Part shown: piece after piece, positions 1-9,340 of the stretch
Numbering within the stretch: position 1 is the stretch's first letter
How the letters are laid out: each line of letters starts with the position of its first letter
Origin: an uncultured Flavobacteriaceae bacterium
GTDB taxonomy: Bacteria; Bacteroidota; Bacteroidia; Flavobacteriales; Flavobacteriaceae
Direction of reading: 5' to 3'
DNA length: 64,000 nt
Assembly: GCA_947497145.1 (NCBI GenBank)
Contig: CANMFQ010000009.1
Span: forward strand, 124,001 to 188,000
Notes under the pieces: generated by a model
The model's database searches: none
Seen by the model: the letters and a program-made list of their open reading frames with translations, nothing else
What the model was told of the DNA's origin: nothing
Program-made: the position numbers and the translations under genes

Positions 1-606
1 AAGAAGTTTTTAAACTACGGCTATTATTTAGGTTTTAATCAATACGGATTTAAGTTTGATTACAAGGAAGATTTAGGCATTAAAAACACCGATGTGCAAT
101 TAGCCAAATCAACTGGTTTTAATGTAGGGCTAATTGGCGAAATGCGTATTCACGAATTTCTTGACGTACGTATTGAACCAGGATTATCTTTTAGCTCTAG
201 AACCTTAGGCTTTCCGGGTTTTGAAGAAGAAAGAGATGCGCTAAGGGAAGTAAAATCTACCTATATTAATTTTCCTTTATTATTAAAAGTAAACACCCGA
301 AGACTAGGTAATTGGAAGCCTTTTATTCTTGGTGGTGCTTCTGCATCGTTAAACTTGGGAAGTAACGAACAAAGTTTAGACGACAACAGTTCAGGCACAT
401 TTCGAATGAAAAAATGGGTATACAATTACGAACTAGGTTTTGGTATTGATTTTTACCTAGAATACTTCAAATTTACACCTTCAATAAGAGGTGTATTTGC
501 CATAACTGATGAATTGGTACCTGACAATGACCCCAATAGCCCATGGACAGGAAATATCGCAGGAATGAGAAGTCGTGGACTCTTTATTAATTTTACTTTT
601 GAATAA
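1..606 (+). CDS. porT: PorT-like outer-membrane beta-barrel protein (5' end outside the window)
   Basis: The reading frame is open from base 1, so the real start lies upstream; an internal GTG at 94 is not a credible start. The visible part alternates short beta-strands, has a glycine-rich segment (FILGGASASLNLG) and ends in an aromatic beta-barrel C-terminus (LFINFTFE). It resembles PorT/SprT, an outer-membrane protein needed for type IX secretion and gliding in Bacteroidota. The convergent TrmH-type gene begins 10 bp after the stop. A porT-trmH-tamL neighbourhood is, as far as I recall, common in flavobacteria, and gldB/gldC elsewhere in the window also point to a gliding organism. The general PorT-family assignment is firmer than the specific PorT function, because the N-terminus with the signal peptide is missing. 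Confidence 0.7.
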   Translation, partial: KKFLNYGYYLGFNQYGFKFDYKEDLGIKNTDVQLAKSTGFNVGLIGEMRIHEFLDVRIEPGLSFSSRTLGFPGFEEERDALREVKSTYINFPLLLKVNTRRLGNWKPFILGGASASLNLGSNEQSLDDNSSGTFRMKKWVYNYELGFGIDFYLEYFKFTPSIRGVFAITDELVPDNDPNSPWTGNIAGMRSRGLFINFTFE

Positions 607-615
607 ATAAAACGA

Positions 616-1338
616 TTACCCCCTTCGAATTTCATTCAATAAAATAGCCGTTGCTGTTGCCACATTTAAGCTCTCTGCTGTTTTTTCTCCAAACTGAGGA
701 ATACTTATTTCTTGGGTTATGAATTTCTCTACGTTTGAAGAAATTCCATTACCTTCATTTCCCATTACCAATATCCCTTTTGTAGGTAATTGTGTTTCGT
801 ATACTGATTTCCCATCCATAAAAGCTCCATAAATAGGCACTGTTGTGTTCTTTAAAAAATCAACCAAATCAACATAATGTATATTCACTCGTGCTATTGA
901 CCCCATGGTAGCTTGCAACACTTTTGGATTAAAACAATCTACCGTGTTTTTTGAGCAAACCAAATGCTGCATTCCAAACCAATCGCAGAGCCTAATAATT
1001 GTTCCTAAATTACCCGGATCTTGCACATCATCTAAGACCACTATCCAATCTGTAAAATCAATATTTTGAGGTGCTGGCTTCTTAAAAACACCTACTACTC
1101 CATTCGGTGTTTTTAAATTACTAATACGTTTACATTCTGCATCAGTAATATGTTCTAAAAAAGGAGCTGAAACGGTAAAATCTTCAGGATTAGTACAGTA
1201 AATTTTATGCAATGCTATAGTTGAAACCAGTAATTCTTGCACAGTCTTTTTTCCCTCAACAAAAAATAATCCGTGTTCATTTCGGTACTTTTTTTGCTGT
1301 AAGCTAACTATTCGTTTTATTTCGCTTTTAACTAGCAT
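616..1338 (-). CDS. TrmH/SpoU-family RNA 2'-O-methyltransferase
   Basis: A 240-residue SPOUT-class methyltransferase. The N-terminal ~90 residues form the RNA-substrate-binding domain (FFVEGKKTVQELL). The catalytic domain carries the three SpoU motifs: DDVQDPGNLGTIIR (motif 1, with the conserved Asn and Arg), VMGNEGNGIS (motif 2, SAM knot) and SIPQFGEKTAESLNVATA (motif 3). It should methylate the 2'-OH of a ribose in rRNA or tRNA using SAM; the exact nucleotide cannot be read from sequence. It is convergent with the porT-like gene and divergent from tamL, with only about 35 bp to the tamL start, so the two genes share a very short promoter region. Confidence 0.88.
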   Translation of the reverse strand: MLVKSEIKRIVSLQQKKYRNEHGLFFVEGKKTVQELLVSTIALHKIYCTNPEDFTVSAPFLEHITDAECKRISNLKTPNGVVGVFKKPAPQNIDFTDWIVVLDDVQDPGNLGTIIRLCDWFGMQHLVCSKNTVDCFNPKVLQATMGSIARVNIHYVDLVDFLKNTTVPIYGAFMDGKSVYETQLPTKGILVMGNEGNGISSNVEKFITQEISIPQFGEKTAESLNVATATAILLNEIRRG

Positions 1339-1359
1339 TCAGATAATATATATTTAACG

Positions 1360-1367
1360 TATTTTTG
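1360..1367 (+). promoter_or_regulatory. Predicted -7 element (TATTTTTG) of tamL
   Basis: Matches the Bacteroidota -7 consensus TAnnTTTG. It overlaps a TTG at 1365 that could be mistaken for a start codon, and places transcription start near 1373, just before ATG 1374. No TTG is visible at the -33 distance. Confidence 0.45.
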
Positions 1368-1373
1368 ACTCCT

Positions 1374-3935
1374 ATGAGGATAATGTCACCCTACAAATTA
1401 AGTTTTGCTAAAATAAGCCTATTATTTTTAGTTGTCATTATATCCTCATGTAATGCACTCAAAAGAGTGGATGAAAATGAGCTTTTAATTGTAAAAAACA
1501 ATATTCTTGTTGATAGCACAAAAATAACCGATGAAGATATTGAAAGCCTTATTATTCAAAAACCAAACAGTAGCCTATTGGGCTTTAAATTACGACTCAA
1601 CCTATACAACTTAGCCAAGGTAAATCCTGATTCTTCATTTCAAGCATGGCTACATAGAAAACCAAAAAGAAAACAGCGTCTCACCAATCTACTTTCAAAA
1701 AAGCAAGTGCATCGACTAGGCCAATCTTTTCTTGCGGTAGGACTAAGCGAATCGCTTAAAAATATTGGCGAACCTCCAGCTATTTTAGATACCGCAAAAA
1801 CCCGAAAATCACTCAAACGCATAAATACGTATTACAGCACCAAAGGATATTTCAACAACAAAACTACCTATGTTATTGATTCGCTAAAAAGAAAGCAGCG
1901 CATTGCCGTAAACTACAAAATAACCCTTGGCGACCCCTACGTAATAGATTCTATTTCTCAAAATATTGCTTCGCAGGCAATTGATTCGTTATACGACCTA
2001 GCCAAAACAAATTCGCTCATTAAAACAAATCAACAATTCAATTTACTTGATTTTAATAATGAAAGAGATCGATTGACCGAGGTTTTTAGAAACAAGGGCG
2101 TTTATAATTTTCAAAAAAGTGCTATCAATTACGATTTAGTTAGTGACACCACCTTAGCTGGAAATGACCGAAAAATAAACGTCAAATTAAACATTGATGA
2201 TTTAAAAAAACGTGAAGGAAATACCTTAACCACAACAAAGTATAAGGTATTTAAATTCAACGATATCAACATCTACACAGAATACCCCGATGGAGATATG
2301 AACGTTACTCGATTTAACGATTACACCATTTACCACAAAGGTAAATTACGCTACAAACCAGAAACATTAGCTGATGCAATTTTCTTTCATAAAGACAGTA
2401 TCTATAAAGATATTGACCGTTTAAATACGCAACGTCAAATTAACAACTTAAATTTATTTAGATACCCAAGCATAAATTTTGAAGAAGACTCTACAAATAC
2501 AAAACTTGCTGCAAACATTTATTTAAGCGCGCGTCCCAAATATTCGTTTAACACCAATTTTGACGTCACCCATTCCAACATTCAAACAATCGGCTTAGGG
2601 TTTGCGCCTTCATTAAAAGCAAGAAATCTATTTAAAGGAGCTGAAAATTTAAGTCTATCTGGCCGATTAAATATAGGCTCTTCAAGCGAAAAGAACCTTA
2701 CCGACAGGTTGTTATTAGAATTTGGTGCCGATTTAAAACTCGATTTCCCAAGAATTTTACTTCCTTTAGTGAATACTAAAAAAATCATCCCTAACTATAT
2801 GTTGCCTAAAACACGTTTTAGTGTGGGGGGAAATTCTCAAAAAAATATTGGTCTAGACAAACAAACCTTCAATGCTGTTTTAGGATATAGTTGGTCGCCA
2901 TCTGACTTTAAAAAACATAAGGTAGAACTATTGAACGTTCAATTTGTTAGAAATATTAATACAAATAGGTTTTTTGATGTATACAGAAACACCTACAACA
3001 GGCTAAACAATATAGCCCAAGATGAAGCATTTAAAACCAATCCTTTTCTCACAAATAATTATGATCAGACGGGGGCATTAACTATACCAGAAGGTGCCAA
3101 CGATTTTATCAACGCCGTAATCACTAACGACGTACCCAGCACATCACAACAATTTCAAGAGGTACTTAGTGTTTTTGAGCGTACAATACGATTAACTAAT
3201 GACGACCTTATTTTTGCCAGCAACTACACTTTTGACAAAAACAACAGAAAAGGACCTACAGACAACAATTTTTATCAATTTAGTTTTAAGGTAGAGGCAG
3301 CAGGTAATTTATTGTCAGCACTGTCCAATTTTGTCAACTTTAATAAAAATGAGAATAATCAGACCTTAATATTAAACGTACCCTATTCGCAATATATAAA
3401 AACAGAATATGATTTTGTAAAATATTGGAATGTATCAAGATCTAACGTATTAGCTTTTCATAGCTTTTTCGGCATTGCTATTCCTTACGGCAATGCCAAA
3501 GACATTCCTTTTGTACGTAGTTATTTTGGAGGAGGATCTAATGACAACAGAGCATGGCGCCCCTATTCGCTTGGCCCTGGCACAACTGGTAATTTTTTCG
3601 ACTTTAATGAAGCAAATTTAAAACTTGCCCTTAATTTAGAATATCGTTTTCCCGTTTTAGGAAACCTCAAAGGGGCTATTTTTGCAGATGCTGGAAATAT
3701 TTGGAATGTTTTTGACAATGCCTCAGCGGATGCAACTTTCAACGGAATAAGTTCTTTAAAAGATATAGCTTTGGGCTCAGGTTTTGGTCTACGTTATGAT
3801 TTTACGTACTTTGTCATACGACTCGATTTAGGTTTTAAAACCTACAACCCTGCTGAGGAAATCTCAAAAAGATGGTTCAGAGATTACAATTTTGGTAATT
3901 CGGTACTACAAATTGGTATCAACTACCCTTTTTAG
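1374..3935 (+). CDS. tamL: TamL-like lipid-anchored BamA/TamA-family outer-membrane protein
   Basis: The protein starts with a lipoprotein signal peptide (lipobox IISSC), continues with POTRA-like repeats over roughly residues 35-330, and ends in an Omp85-type 16-strand barrel (closing strand VLQIGINYPF; surface-antigen motif GGSNDNRAW near residue 720). Omp85 proteins with an N-terminal lipid anchor are the Bacteroidota TamL type, thought to act with TamB in outer-membrane biogenesis. No tamB-like gene follows here; fbaA does. ATG 1374 is preferred over TTG 1365 because the latter overlaps the predicted -7 element; ATG 1383 is equally possible and would give a 10-nt leader. A length of about 853 residues fits the family. 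Confidence 0.85.
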   Translation: MRIMSPYKLSFAKISLLFLVVIISSCNALKRVDENELLIVKNNILVDSTKITDEDIESLIIQKPNSSLLGFKLRLNLYNLAKVNPDSSFQAWLHRKPKRKQRLTNLLSKKQVHRLGQSFLAVGLSESLKNIGEPPAILDTAKTRKSLKRINTYYSTKGYFNNKTTYVIDSLKRKQRIAVNYKITLGDPYVIDSISQNIASQAIDSLYDLAKTNSLIKTNQQFNLLDFNNERDRLTEVFRNKGVYNFQKSAINYDLVSDTTLAGNDRKINVKLNIDDLKKREGNTLTTTKYKVFKFNDINIYTEYPDGDMNVTRFNDYTIYHKGKLRYKPETLADAIFFHKDSIYKDIDRLNTQRQINNLNLFRYPSINFEEDSTNTKLAANIYLSARPKYSFNTNFDVTHSNIQTIGLGFAPSLKARNLFKGAENLSLSGRLNIGSSSEKNLTDRLLLEFGADLKLDFPRILLPLVNTKKIIPNYMLPKTRFSVGGNSQKNIGLDKQTFNAVLGYSWSPSDFKKHKVELLNVQFVRNINTNRFFDVYRNTYNRLNNIAQDEAFKTNPFLTNNYDQTGALTIPEGANDFINAVITNDVPSTSQQFQEVLSVFERTIRLTNDDLIFASNYTFDKNNRKGPTDNNFYQFSFKVEAAGNLLSALSNFVNFNKNENNQTLILNVPYSQYIKTEYDFVKYWNVSRSNVLAFHSFFGIAIPYGNAKDIPFVRSYFGGGSNDNRAWRPYSLGPGTTGNFFDFNEANLKLALNLEYRFPVLGNLKGAIFADAGNIWNVFDNASADATFNGISSLKDIALGSGFGLRYDFTYFVIRLDLGFKTYNPAEEISKRWFRDYNFGNSVLQIGINYPF

Positions 3936-3949
3936 CGGAGATTATTTAT

Positions 3950-3957
3950 TACTTTTG
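3950..3957 (+). promoter_or_regulatory. Predicted -7 element (TACTTTTG) of fbaA-accD
   Basis: Exact match to TAnnTTTG, 37 bp before the fbaA ATG at 3995. No clear -33 TTG at the right distance. Confidence 0.5.
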
Positions 3958-3994
3958 CTCAACTTACAATATAAATTAATTGACTAAAAAAATT

Positions 3995-5062
3995 ATGGCT
4001 CACAATATTAAACCTGGCGTTGCTACTGGTGATCAAGTACAAGAAATTTTCAACTATGCAAAAGAAAAAGGATTTGCATTACCCGCTGTAAACGTAATTG
4101 GCTCAAACACTATAAATGGAGTTTTAGAAACTGCTGCGGCTTTAAATGCACCAGTTATTTTACAATTTTCAAATGGCGGAGCACAATTCAACGCAGGTAA
4201 AGGCCTCTCAAACGAAGGGCAACAAGCTGCAATTCTTGGTGCTATTGCTGGCGCAAAACACGTACATCAGTTAGCAGAAGCTTATGGTGCTACTGTTATT
4301 TTACATACTGACCACTGTGCAAAAAAATTACTCCCTTGGATTGACGGCCTGTTAGATGCTAGTGAAAAGCACTTTGCAGAAACTGGAAAATCACTTTTCA
4401 GCTCGCATATGATTGATTTATCTGAAGAACCTTTAGAAGAAAATATTGAAATCTGCAAAGGATATTTAGAGCGCATGTCTAAAATGAATATGACACTAGA
4501 AATTGAACTAGGCATCACTGGTGGTGAAGAAGATGGTGTTGACAACTCTGATGTGGACGACTCTAAATTATATACACAACCTGAAGAAGTAGCTTATGCT
4601 TATGAAGAGTTATCAAAAGTAAGCCCAAGATTTACTATTGCTGCTGCTTTTGGTAATGTTCATGGGGTATACAAACCAGGTAATGTTAAATTAACTCCAA
4701 AAATACTTAAAAACTCGCAAGAGTATATTTCAAAAAAATACGGTGTAGAGCATAACCATATTGATTTTGTTTTTCATGGTGGTTCTGGTTCTACAGTTGA
4801 AGAAATTCGCGAAGGTATCAGCTACGGTGTAATTAAAATGAATATTGACACTGATTTACAATATGCATTTCTTGCTGGTGTACGCGATTATGTTCAAGAC
4901 AAAAAAGATTACTTGCAGTCTCAAATAGGAAACCCTAAAGGAGCAGACGAGCCTAACAAAAAATCGTACGACCCAAGAGTTTGGTTACGCGAAGGTGAAA
5001 AATCATTCATTGATCGTTTGAAAAAAGCTTTCGAAGATTTGAACAACGTTAATACGCTTTAA
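3995..5062 (+). CDS. fbaA: Class II fructose-bisphosphate aldolase
   Basis: Cleaves or condenses fructose-1,6-bisphosphate with DHAP and glyceraldehyde-3-phosphate in glycolysis and gluconeogenesis; cytosolic, zinc-dependent. Visible signatures are ILHTDHCAKK (catalytic Asp and zinc His), the acidic loop LEIELGITGGEEDGVDN, a zinc His in AAAFGNVHGVY, HGGSGS (phosphate loop) and KMNIDTDLQYA. About 355 residues with the long C-terminal segment typical of the class IIa (E. coli FbaA) type. The start is ATG 3995 (MAHNIKPG); the in-frame TTG at 3980 lies too close to the predicted promoter. It is followed after 21 bp by accD, and the pair probably forms one operon. Confidence 0.96.
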   Translation: MAHNIKPGVATGDQVQEIFNYAKEKGFALPAVNVIGSNTINGVLETAAALNAPVILQFSNGGAQFNAGKGLSNEGQQAAILGAIAGAKHVHQLAEAYGATVILHTDHCAKKLLPWIDGLLDASEKHFAETGKSLFSSHMIDLSEEPLEENIEICKGYLERMSKMNMTLEIELGITGGEEDGVDNSDVDDSKLYTQPEEVAYAYEELSKVSPRFTIAAAFGNVHGVYKPGNVKLTPKILKNSQEYISKKYGVEHNHIDFVFHGGSGSTVEEIREGISYGVIKMNIDTDLQYAFLAGVRDYVQDKKDYLQSQIGNPKGADEPNKKSYDPRVWLREGEKSFIDRLKKAFEDLNNVNTL

Positions 5063-5083
5063 AAGAACGCATCAAACCCAAAT

Positions 5084-5953
5084 ATGGAAGAAATGACAGC
5101 TTGGTTTAAAAGAAAAGAAAAAGGAATACAGACAGCTACAGAAGAAAAGAAAGACACCCCAAAGGGTCTTTGGTACAAATCTCCAACAGGGAAGATCGTA
5201 GAGTCTGAAGATCTTGCAAAAAACTTTTATGTAAGCCCTGAAGATGATTACCATGTTCGGATTGGAAGCAAAGAGTATTTTAAAATACTCTTTGATGACA
5301 ATAAATTTACTGAACTTGATGCCAAACTAACTTCTAAAGATCCGTTAAAATTTGAGGACACCAAAAAGTATTCAGAACGTTTGACTGCTGCTCAGAAAAA
5401 AACAGGTCTTAAAGATGCGGTACGCACTGGGTTTGGAAAATCTCTAGGAAAAGATGTTGTGATTTGCTGTATGGACTTTAATTTCATAGGTGGCTCAATG
5501 GGCAGTGTTGTAGGAGAAAAAATTGCTCGCGGTATTGATTATGCCATCAAAAAGAAAACGCCATTTGTAATGATTTCAAAATCTGGTGGAGCTCGAATGA
5601 TGGAAGCCGCATTATCTCTTATGCAATTGGCAAAAACATCAGCCAAATTAGCGCAATTAGCAGAAGCAAAACTACCTTACATTTCACTTTGCACAGACCC
5701 CACAACCGGAGGTACTACGGCATCGTATGCTATGTTAGGAGATATCAATATTGCTGAACCTGGCGCCTTAATTGGTTTTGCAGGACCACGAATTGTAAAA
5801 GAAGCAACAGGTAAAGATTTGCCTGAAGGTTTTCAAACATCAGAATTTCTTAAAGAACACGGCTTTCTTGACTTTATCGTACACCGAAGAGATTTGAAAA
5901 CAAAAATCAATTTGTATATTGATTTAATTCAGAACAATCCTATTAGGAAGTAA
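5084..5953 (+). CDS. accD: Acetyl-CoA carboxylase carboxyltransferase subunit beta, zinc-ribbon ligands lost
   Basis: With AccA it transfers the carboxyl group from carboxybiotin to acetyl-CoA, giving malonyl-CoA for fatty-acid synthesis. The carboxyltransferase core is intact ([61 protein letters not shown]). The N-terminal domain aligns with the usual Cys4 zinc ribbon, but every ligand is replaced: the CxxC pairs read SPTG (residues 33-36) and SPED (51-54). The gene is otherwise full length, so this is an evolved change and not decay. ATG 5084 ([11 protein letters not shown]) or ATG 5093 (MTAWFKRK) could be the start; the second matches relatives better. Probably co-transcribed with fbaA, 21 bp upstream. 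Confidence 0.95.
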   Translation: MEEMTAWFKRKEKGIQTATEEKKDTPKGLWYKSPTGKIVESEDLAKNFYVSPEDDYHVRIGSKEYFKILFDDNKFTELDAKLTSKDPLKFEDTKKYSERLTAAQKKTGLKDAVRTGFGKSLGKDVVICCMDFNFIGGSMGSVVGEKIARGIDYAIKKKTPFVMISKSGGARMMEAALSLMQLAKTSAKLAQLAEAKLPYISLCTDPTTGGTTASYAMLGDINIAEPGALIGFAGPRIVKEATGKDLPEGFQTSEFLKEHGFLDFIVHRRDLKTKINLYIDLIQNNPIRK

Positions 5954-6002
5954 ACTCAGCGTATTTATTGCAACAAAACCGCTGCACATTACAAAATAAT
6001 AG

Positions 6003-6010
6003 TATATTTG
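6003..6010 (+). promoter_or_regulatory. Predicted -7 element (TATATTTG) of rpsO
   Basis: Exact TAnnTTTG match, 54 bp before the rpsO ATG. The -33 region reads CTG at about the right distance. Confidence 0.5.
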
Positions 6011-6064
6011 CAGCTTGATTGAAAACCAGTCATATACATAAAAATCATTTAAAATAATATTGGA

Positions 6065-6334
6065 ATGTATTTAACAAAAGAAGTAAAAGCCGAAATCTTT
6101 AAGAAACACGGTGGTAAAGAAGAGAACACAGGTTCTACCGAAGGTCAAATTGCGTTGTTCACACATCGTATTAATCACCTTACTGGTCACTTAAAAAGAA
6201 ACCACAAAGATTTCAATACAGAACGTTCATTAGTAAAATTAGTAGGTAAAAGAAGAAGTCTTCTAGATTATTTGAAAAAGAAAGATGTTGTAAAATATCG
6301 TGAGCTTATCAAAGAACTAGGTATTAGAAAATAA
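6065..6334 (+). CDS. rpsO: 30S ribosomal protein S15
   Basis: An 89-residue S15 that binds the central domain of 16S rRNA early in small-subunit assembly. It has the conserved pattern TGSTEGQIALFTHRINHLTGHL followed by HxKDxxxxRSLVKLVGKRRSLLDYLKKKD. Length and start match the family. A strong terminator-like hairpin follows 6 bp after the stop, so although rpsO and pnp are adjacent as in many bacteria, pnp probably has its own promoter or depends on read-through. Confidence 0.97.
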   Translation: MYLTKEVKAEIFKKHGGKEENTGSTEGQIALFTHRINHLTGHLKRNHKDFNTERSLVKLVGKRRSLLDYLKKKDVVKYRELIKELGIRK

Positions 6335-6340
6335 ATAGTT

Positions 6341-6374
6341 ATAGGGGTTGAAATAATTTCAACCCCTATTTTTA
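6341..6374 (+). terminator. Rho-independent terminator after rpsO
   Basis: Perfect 13-bp stem (6341-6353 with 6357-6369), 3-nt loop, then T-rich sequence. Confidence 0.85.
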
Positions 6375-6479
6375 TACTCCTACTCGTTTAAAACTCGTTT
6401 TTAATACTGAAAGAGGATGTTTAAAGCCCTTACGCTTTTATTTGTAAGGCAAAATTAAAAGCTGCACACAGTTTTTCAT

Positions 6480-6540
6480 TGGTCAACAACAACACAACAC
6501 ACACAACTCCGACCAGAGAAATAGCATGGCGGAGTGACCA
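6480..6540 (+). promoter_or_regulatory. Possible structured leader upstream of pnp
   Basis: Two nested stems can stack: TGGTCA (6480-6485) with TGACCA (6535-6540), and CTCCG (6507-6511) with CGGAG (6530-6534). A CA-rich single-stranded stretch (6486-6505) lies between the left arms. The structure ends 48 nt before the pnp ATG. In E. coli, pnp is controlled through its leader RNA; a similar role here is inference. The promoter was not located. Confidence 0.35.
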
Positions 6541-6588
6541 TTGTTTAACAAAATCCCGAAGAAGAAACATCGGGTAAAAATCAATTTT

Positions 6589-8808
6589 ATGATTCCAAAA
6601 GTATTTAAAGAGGTCATTGACCTTGGTGACGGGAGAGAAATTTCTATCGAAACCGGAAAATTAGCAAAACAGGCACATGGTTCTGTTGTTGTTCAATCAG
6701 GAAAATGTATGCTATTGTGTACAGTAGTTTCCAATTACAAACAAAGTGATGTAGACTTTCTTCCACTAACGGTTGATTACCGTGAAAAATTTGCAGCCGC
6801 TGGTCGTTATCCTGGTGGTTTTTTCAAAAGAGAAGCAAGACCAAGTGATGGTGAAGTGTTAACCATGCGTTTGGTTGACCGTGTTTTACGTCCATTGTTT
6901 CCAAAAGATTATCACTCAGAAACACAGGTAATGATTCAGCTTATGTCTCATGATGATGATGTTATGCCCGATGCAATGGCTGGTTTAGCAGCATCTGCGG
7001 CAATTCAATTGTCAGATTTCCCTTTTGAATGTGCTATTTCAGAAGCTAGAGTAGGTCGTGTTAATGGTGAATTTGTTATTAACCCTACCCGAGCACAATT
7101 AGCCGAATCTGATATCGACATGATGATAGGCGCTTCTGCAGATTCTGTTATGATGGTTGAGGGTGAGATGGATGAAATTTCTGAAGAAGAAATGACAGAG
7201 GCTATCAAATTTGCACATGAAGCGATTAAAGTACAATGTGCTGCACAACTTAAACTTGCTGAAGCTTTTGGTAAGAAAGAAGTGCGCGAGTATGAGCCAG
7301 AAAGAGAAGATGAAGATTTAGCAAAAAAAGTACATGAACTCACCTATGATAAAGTGTACGCTATTGCAAAAGCTAGTTCTGCAAAACACGAAAGAAGTGC
7401 GGCCTTTAGTGAAATTAAAGAAGAAGTAATCGCATCTTTTTCTGAGGAAGAACAAGAAGAATACGGCAACCTAATTTCAAAATACTTCTACAAAGCTGAA
7501 AAAGCTGCGGTTCGTGACCTTACCTTAAATGAAGGGCTACGTTTAGATGGTCGTAAAACCGATGAAATTCGCCCTATTTGGTGTGAAGTTGACTATTTAC
7601 CATCAACACATGGTTCTGCTATATTTACTCGTGGAGAAACACAGGCATTAGCAACAGTAACCTTAGGTACTTCTAGAGACTCAAATCAAATAGACATGCC
7701 GTCTTACGAAGGTGAAGAGCGTTTCTATTTACATTATAATTTCCCTCCTTTTTCAACAGGTGAAGCACGACCTATTCGTGGTACATCACGTAGAGAAGTT
7801 GGTCATGGTAACTTGGCCCAACGTGCTTTAAAAGGAATGATTCCTGAAGATTGCCCGTACACCGTTCGTGTAGTGTCTGAAGTATTAGAATCTAATGGTT
7901 CTTCTTCTATGGCAACTGTTTGTTCTGGCACGATGGCATTGATGGACGCTGGTGTTCAATTAAAAAAACCAGTATCAGGTATAGCAATGGGGTTAATTTC
8001 TGATGCAGAATCAGGTAAATATGCTGTTCTTTCTGATATTTTAGGTGATGAAGATCATTTAGGAGATATGGATTTTAAAGTAACTGGTACAGAAGACGGA
8101 ATTACCGCTTGCCAAATGGACATTAAAGTGAAAGGCTTGTCATATGAAATTTTGGTAAATGCGTTAAAACAAGCAAGAGAAGGTCGTTTACATATCTTAG
8201 GTAAATTAACAGATACTATTGCAGCTCCTGCAACGGATGTAAAACCACATTCTCCAAAAATGATAACCCGCACTATTCCGAACGAATTTATTGGTGCGCT
8301 TATTGGCCCTGGCGGAAAAGTTATTCAAGAGCTTCAAAAAGAAACTGGATGTACTATTGTAATTAATGAAGATCCGGTTACAGAAGAAGGTATCGTTGAA
8401 ATTTTAGGTACAGACCAAACAGGTATCAATGCCGTTATAGCGAAAATCGACTCACTGATGTTTAAACCTGAGGTAGGTAGCGTTTACGAAGTAAAAGTTA
8501 TTAAAATGTTAGATTTTGGTGCTGTTGTTGAGTATCAAGATGCTCCAGGAAACGAAGTATTGCTTCATGTATCTGAACTAGCATGGGAACGTACAGAAAA
8601 TGTCTCTGATGTTGTAAACATGGGCGATGTTTTTGATGTGAAATACTTTGGCGTAGATCCAAGAACACGTAAAGACAAAGTTTCAAGAAAGGCATTATTG
8701 CCAAAACCTGAAGGCTATGTAGAAAGACCACCTCGTAAAAGCAACGATCGTGATCGTAGCAGAGGAAGAGACGATAGAAACAGAGATCGTAAACCAAGAA
8801 GAGATTAA
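6589..8808 (+). CDS. pnp: Polyribonucleotide nucleotidyltransferase (PNPase)
   Basis: Phosphorolytic 3'-to-5' exoribonuclease of mRNA and sRNA decay. Domains in order: first RNase PH domain from about residue 10 ([11 protein letters not shown]), an all-helical linker around 240-310, the second, catalytic RNase PH domain ([40 protein letters not shown]), a KH domain ([20 protein letters not shown]) and an S1 domain ([19 protein letters not shown]). It ends in an Arg/Asp-rich low-complexity tail with RD and RS dipeptides. The start is ATG 6589 ([15 protein letters not shown]), as in relatives; the upstream in-frame TTG at 6541 falls in the leader structure. About 739 residues. A clear terminator follows. 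Confidence 0.97.
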   Translation: MIPKVFKEVIDLGDGREISIETGKLAKQAHGSVVVQSGKCMLLCTVVSNYKQSDVDFLPLTVDYREKFAAAGRYPGGFFKREARPSDGEVLTMRLVDRVLRPLFPKDYHSETQVMIQLMSHDDDVMPDAMAGLAASAAIQLSDFPFECAISEARVGRVNGEFVINPTRAQLAESDIDMMIGASADSVMMVEGEMDEISEEEMTEAIKFAHEAIKVQCAAQLKLAEAFGKKEVREYEPEREDEDLAKKVHELTYDKVYAIAKASSAKHERSAAFSEIKEEVIASFSEEEQEEYGNLISKYFYKAEKAAVRDLTLNEGLRLDGRKTDEIRPIWCEVDYLPSTHGSAIFTRGETQALATVTLGTSRDSNQIDMPSYEGEERFYLHYNFPPFSTGEARPIRGTSRREVGHGNLAQRALKGMIPEDCPYTVRVVSEVLESNGSSSMATVCSGTMALMDAGVQLKKPVSGIAMGLISDAESGKYAVLSDILGDEDHLGDMDFKVTGTEDGITACQMDIKVKGLSYEILVNALKQAREGRLHILGKLTDTIAAPATDVKPHSPKMITRTIPNEFIGALIGPGGKVIQELQKETGCTIVINEDPVTEEGIVEILGTDQTGINAVIAKIDSLMFKPEVGSVYEVKVIKMLDFGAVVEYQDAPGNEVLLHVSELAWERTENVSDVVNMGDVFDVKYFGVDPRTRKDKVSRKALLPKPEGYVERPPRKSNDRDRSRGRDDRNRDRKPRRD

Positions 8809-8832
8809 ATTTTCTCTTTTTTAAATTAACAC

Positions 8833-8864
8833 AAAAACCTCAATAGCAATATTGGGGTTTTTTG
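8833..8864 (+). terminator. Terminator after pnp
   Basis: Stem AAAAACC-T-CAATA (8833-8845) with TATTG-G-GGTTTTT (8850-8862), loop GCAA, one T-G wobble, followed by TTGTTTT. Confidence 0.85.
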
Positions 8865-9340
8865 TTTTAATAATTTGATAAAGCCTACCCATAACATTTA
8901 CTTCTCAACAAACAAGTATATCCTTAGTTGTACAAACATTTAGCATCGCATTAAAACCAGATGAATTCTTATAATTTTATTTTTTTTGATAGATTTTCTA
9001 TGTATTCTTTCAAAGTTGATTCTTTATTATTAGGCAATTAAAAACACACGCTTGCATTTTTTTAAATCTAGCATTTGAGAAAATTCACTTTTCACTTTAC
9101 CGAGGCAAATAAGTTATTGTAGAATCATAGCTACAGAGTAATTTTTTGACAATAGCAAAGAAAGATATAGAAACTTCAGTGTTTAAAACGGTAGCAACAT
9201 AAGGAGAAAAAAGAAACATTTGCTACGCGAATACGTACGAATAGGCGCTATTTGACGTAAAAAAGTATTTTTTTTAATTTTTTACGCAACTATTTGATCA
9301 AAAACAAGACTACATTTTGAACCGTAATCTTTACATCATC
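8865..9340 (+). other. Gene-free gap between pnp and the acidic lipoprotein
   Basis: AT-rich sequence with no ORF above background and no RNA gene that I recognise. The promoter of the downstream lipoprotein presumably lies in its last 100 bp, but no exact TAnnTTTG is present (the closest is TACATTTTG at 9311, one base too long). Confidence 0.5.

Noticed and set aside
5084-5953. accD as a pseudogene because the Cys ligands are missing
   Set aside because: The frame is intact, the core motifs are conserved and the gene is in its usual place after fbaA; the change is a clean substitution, not decay.
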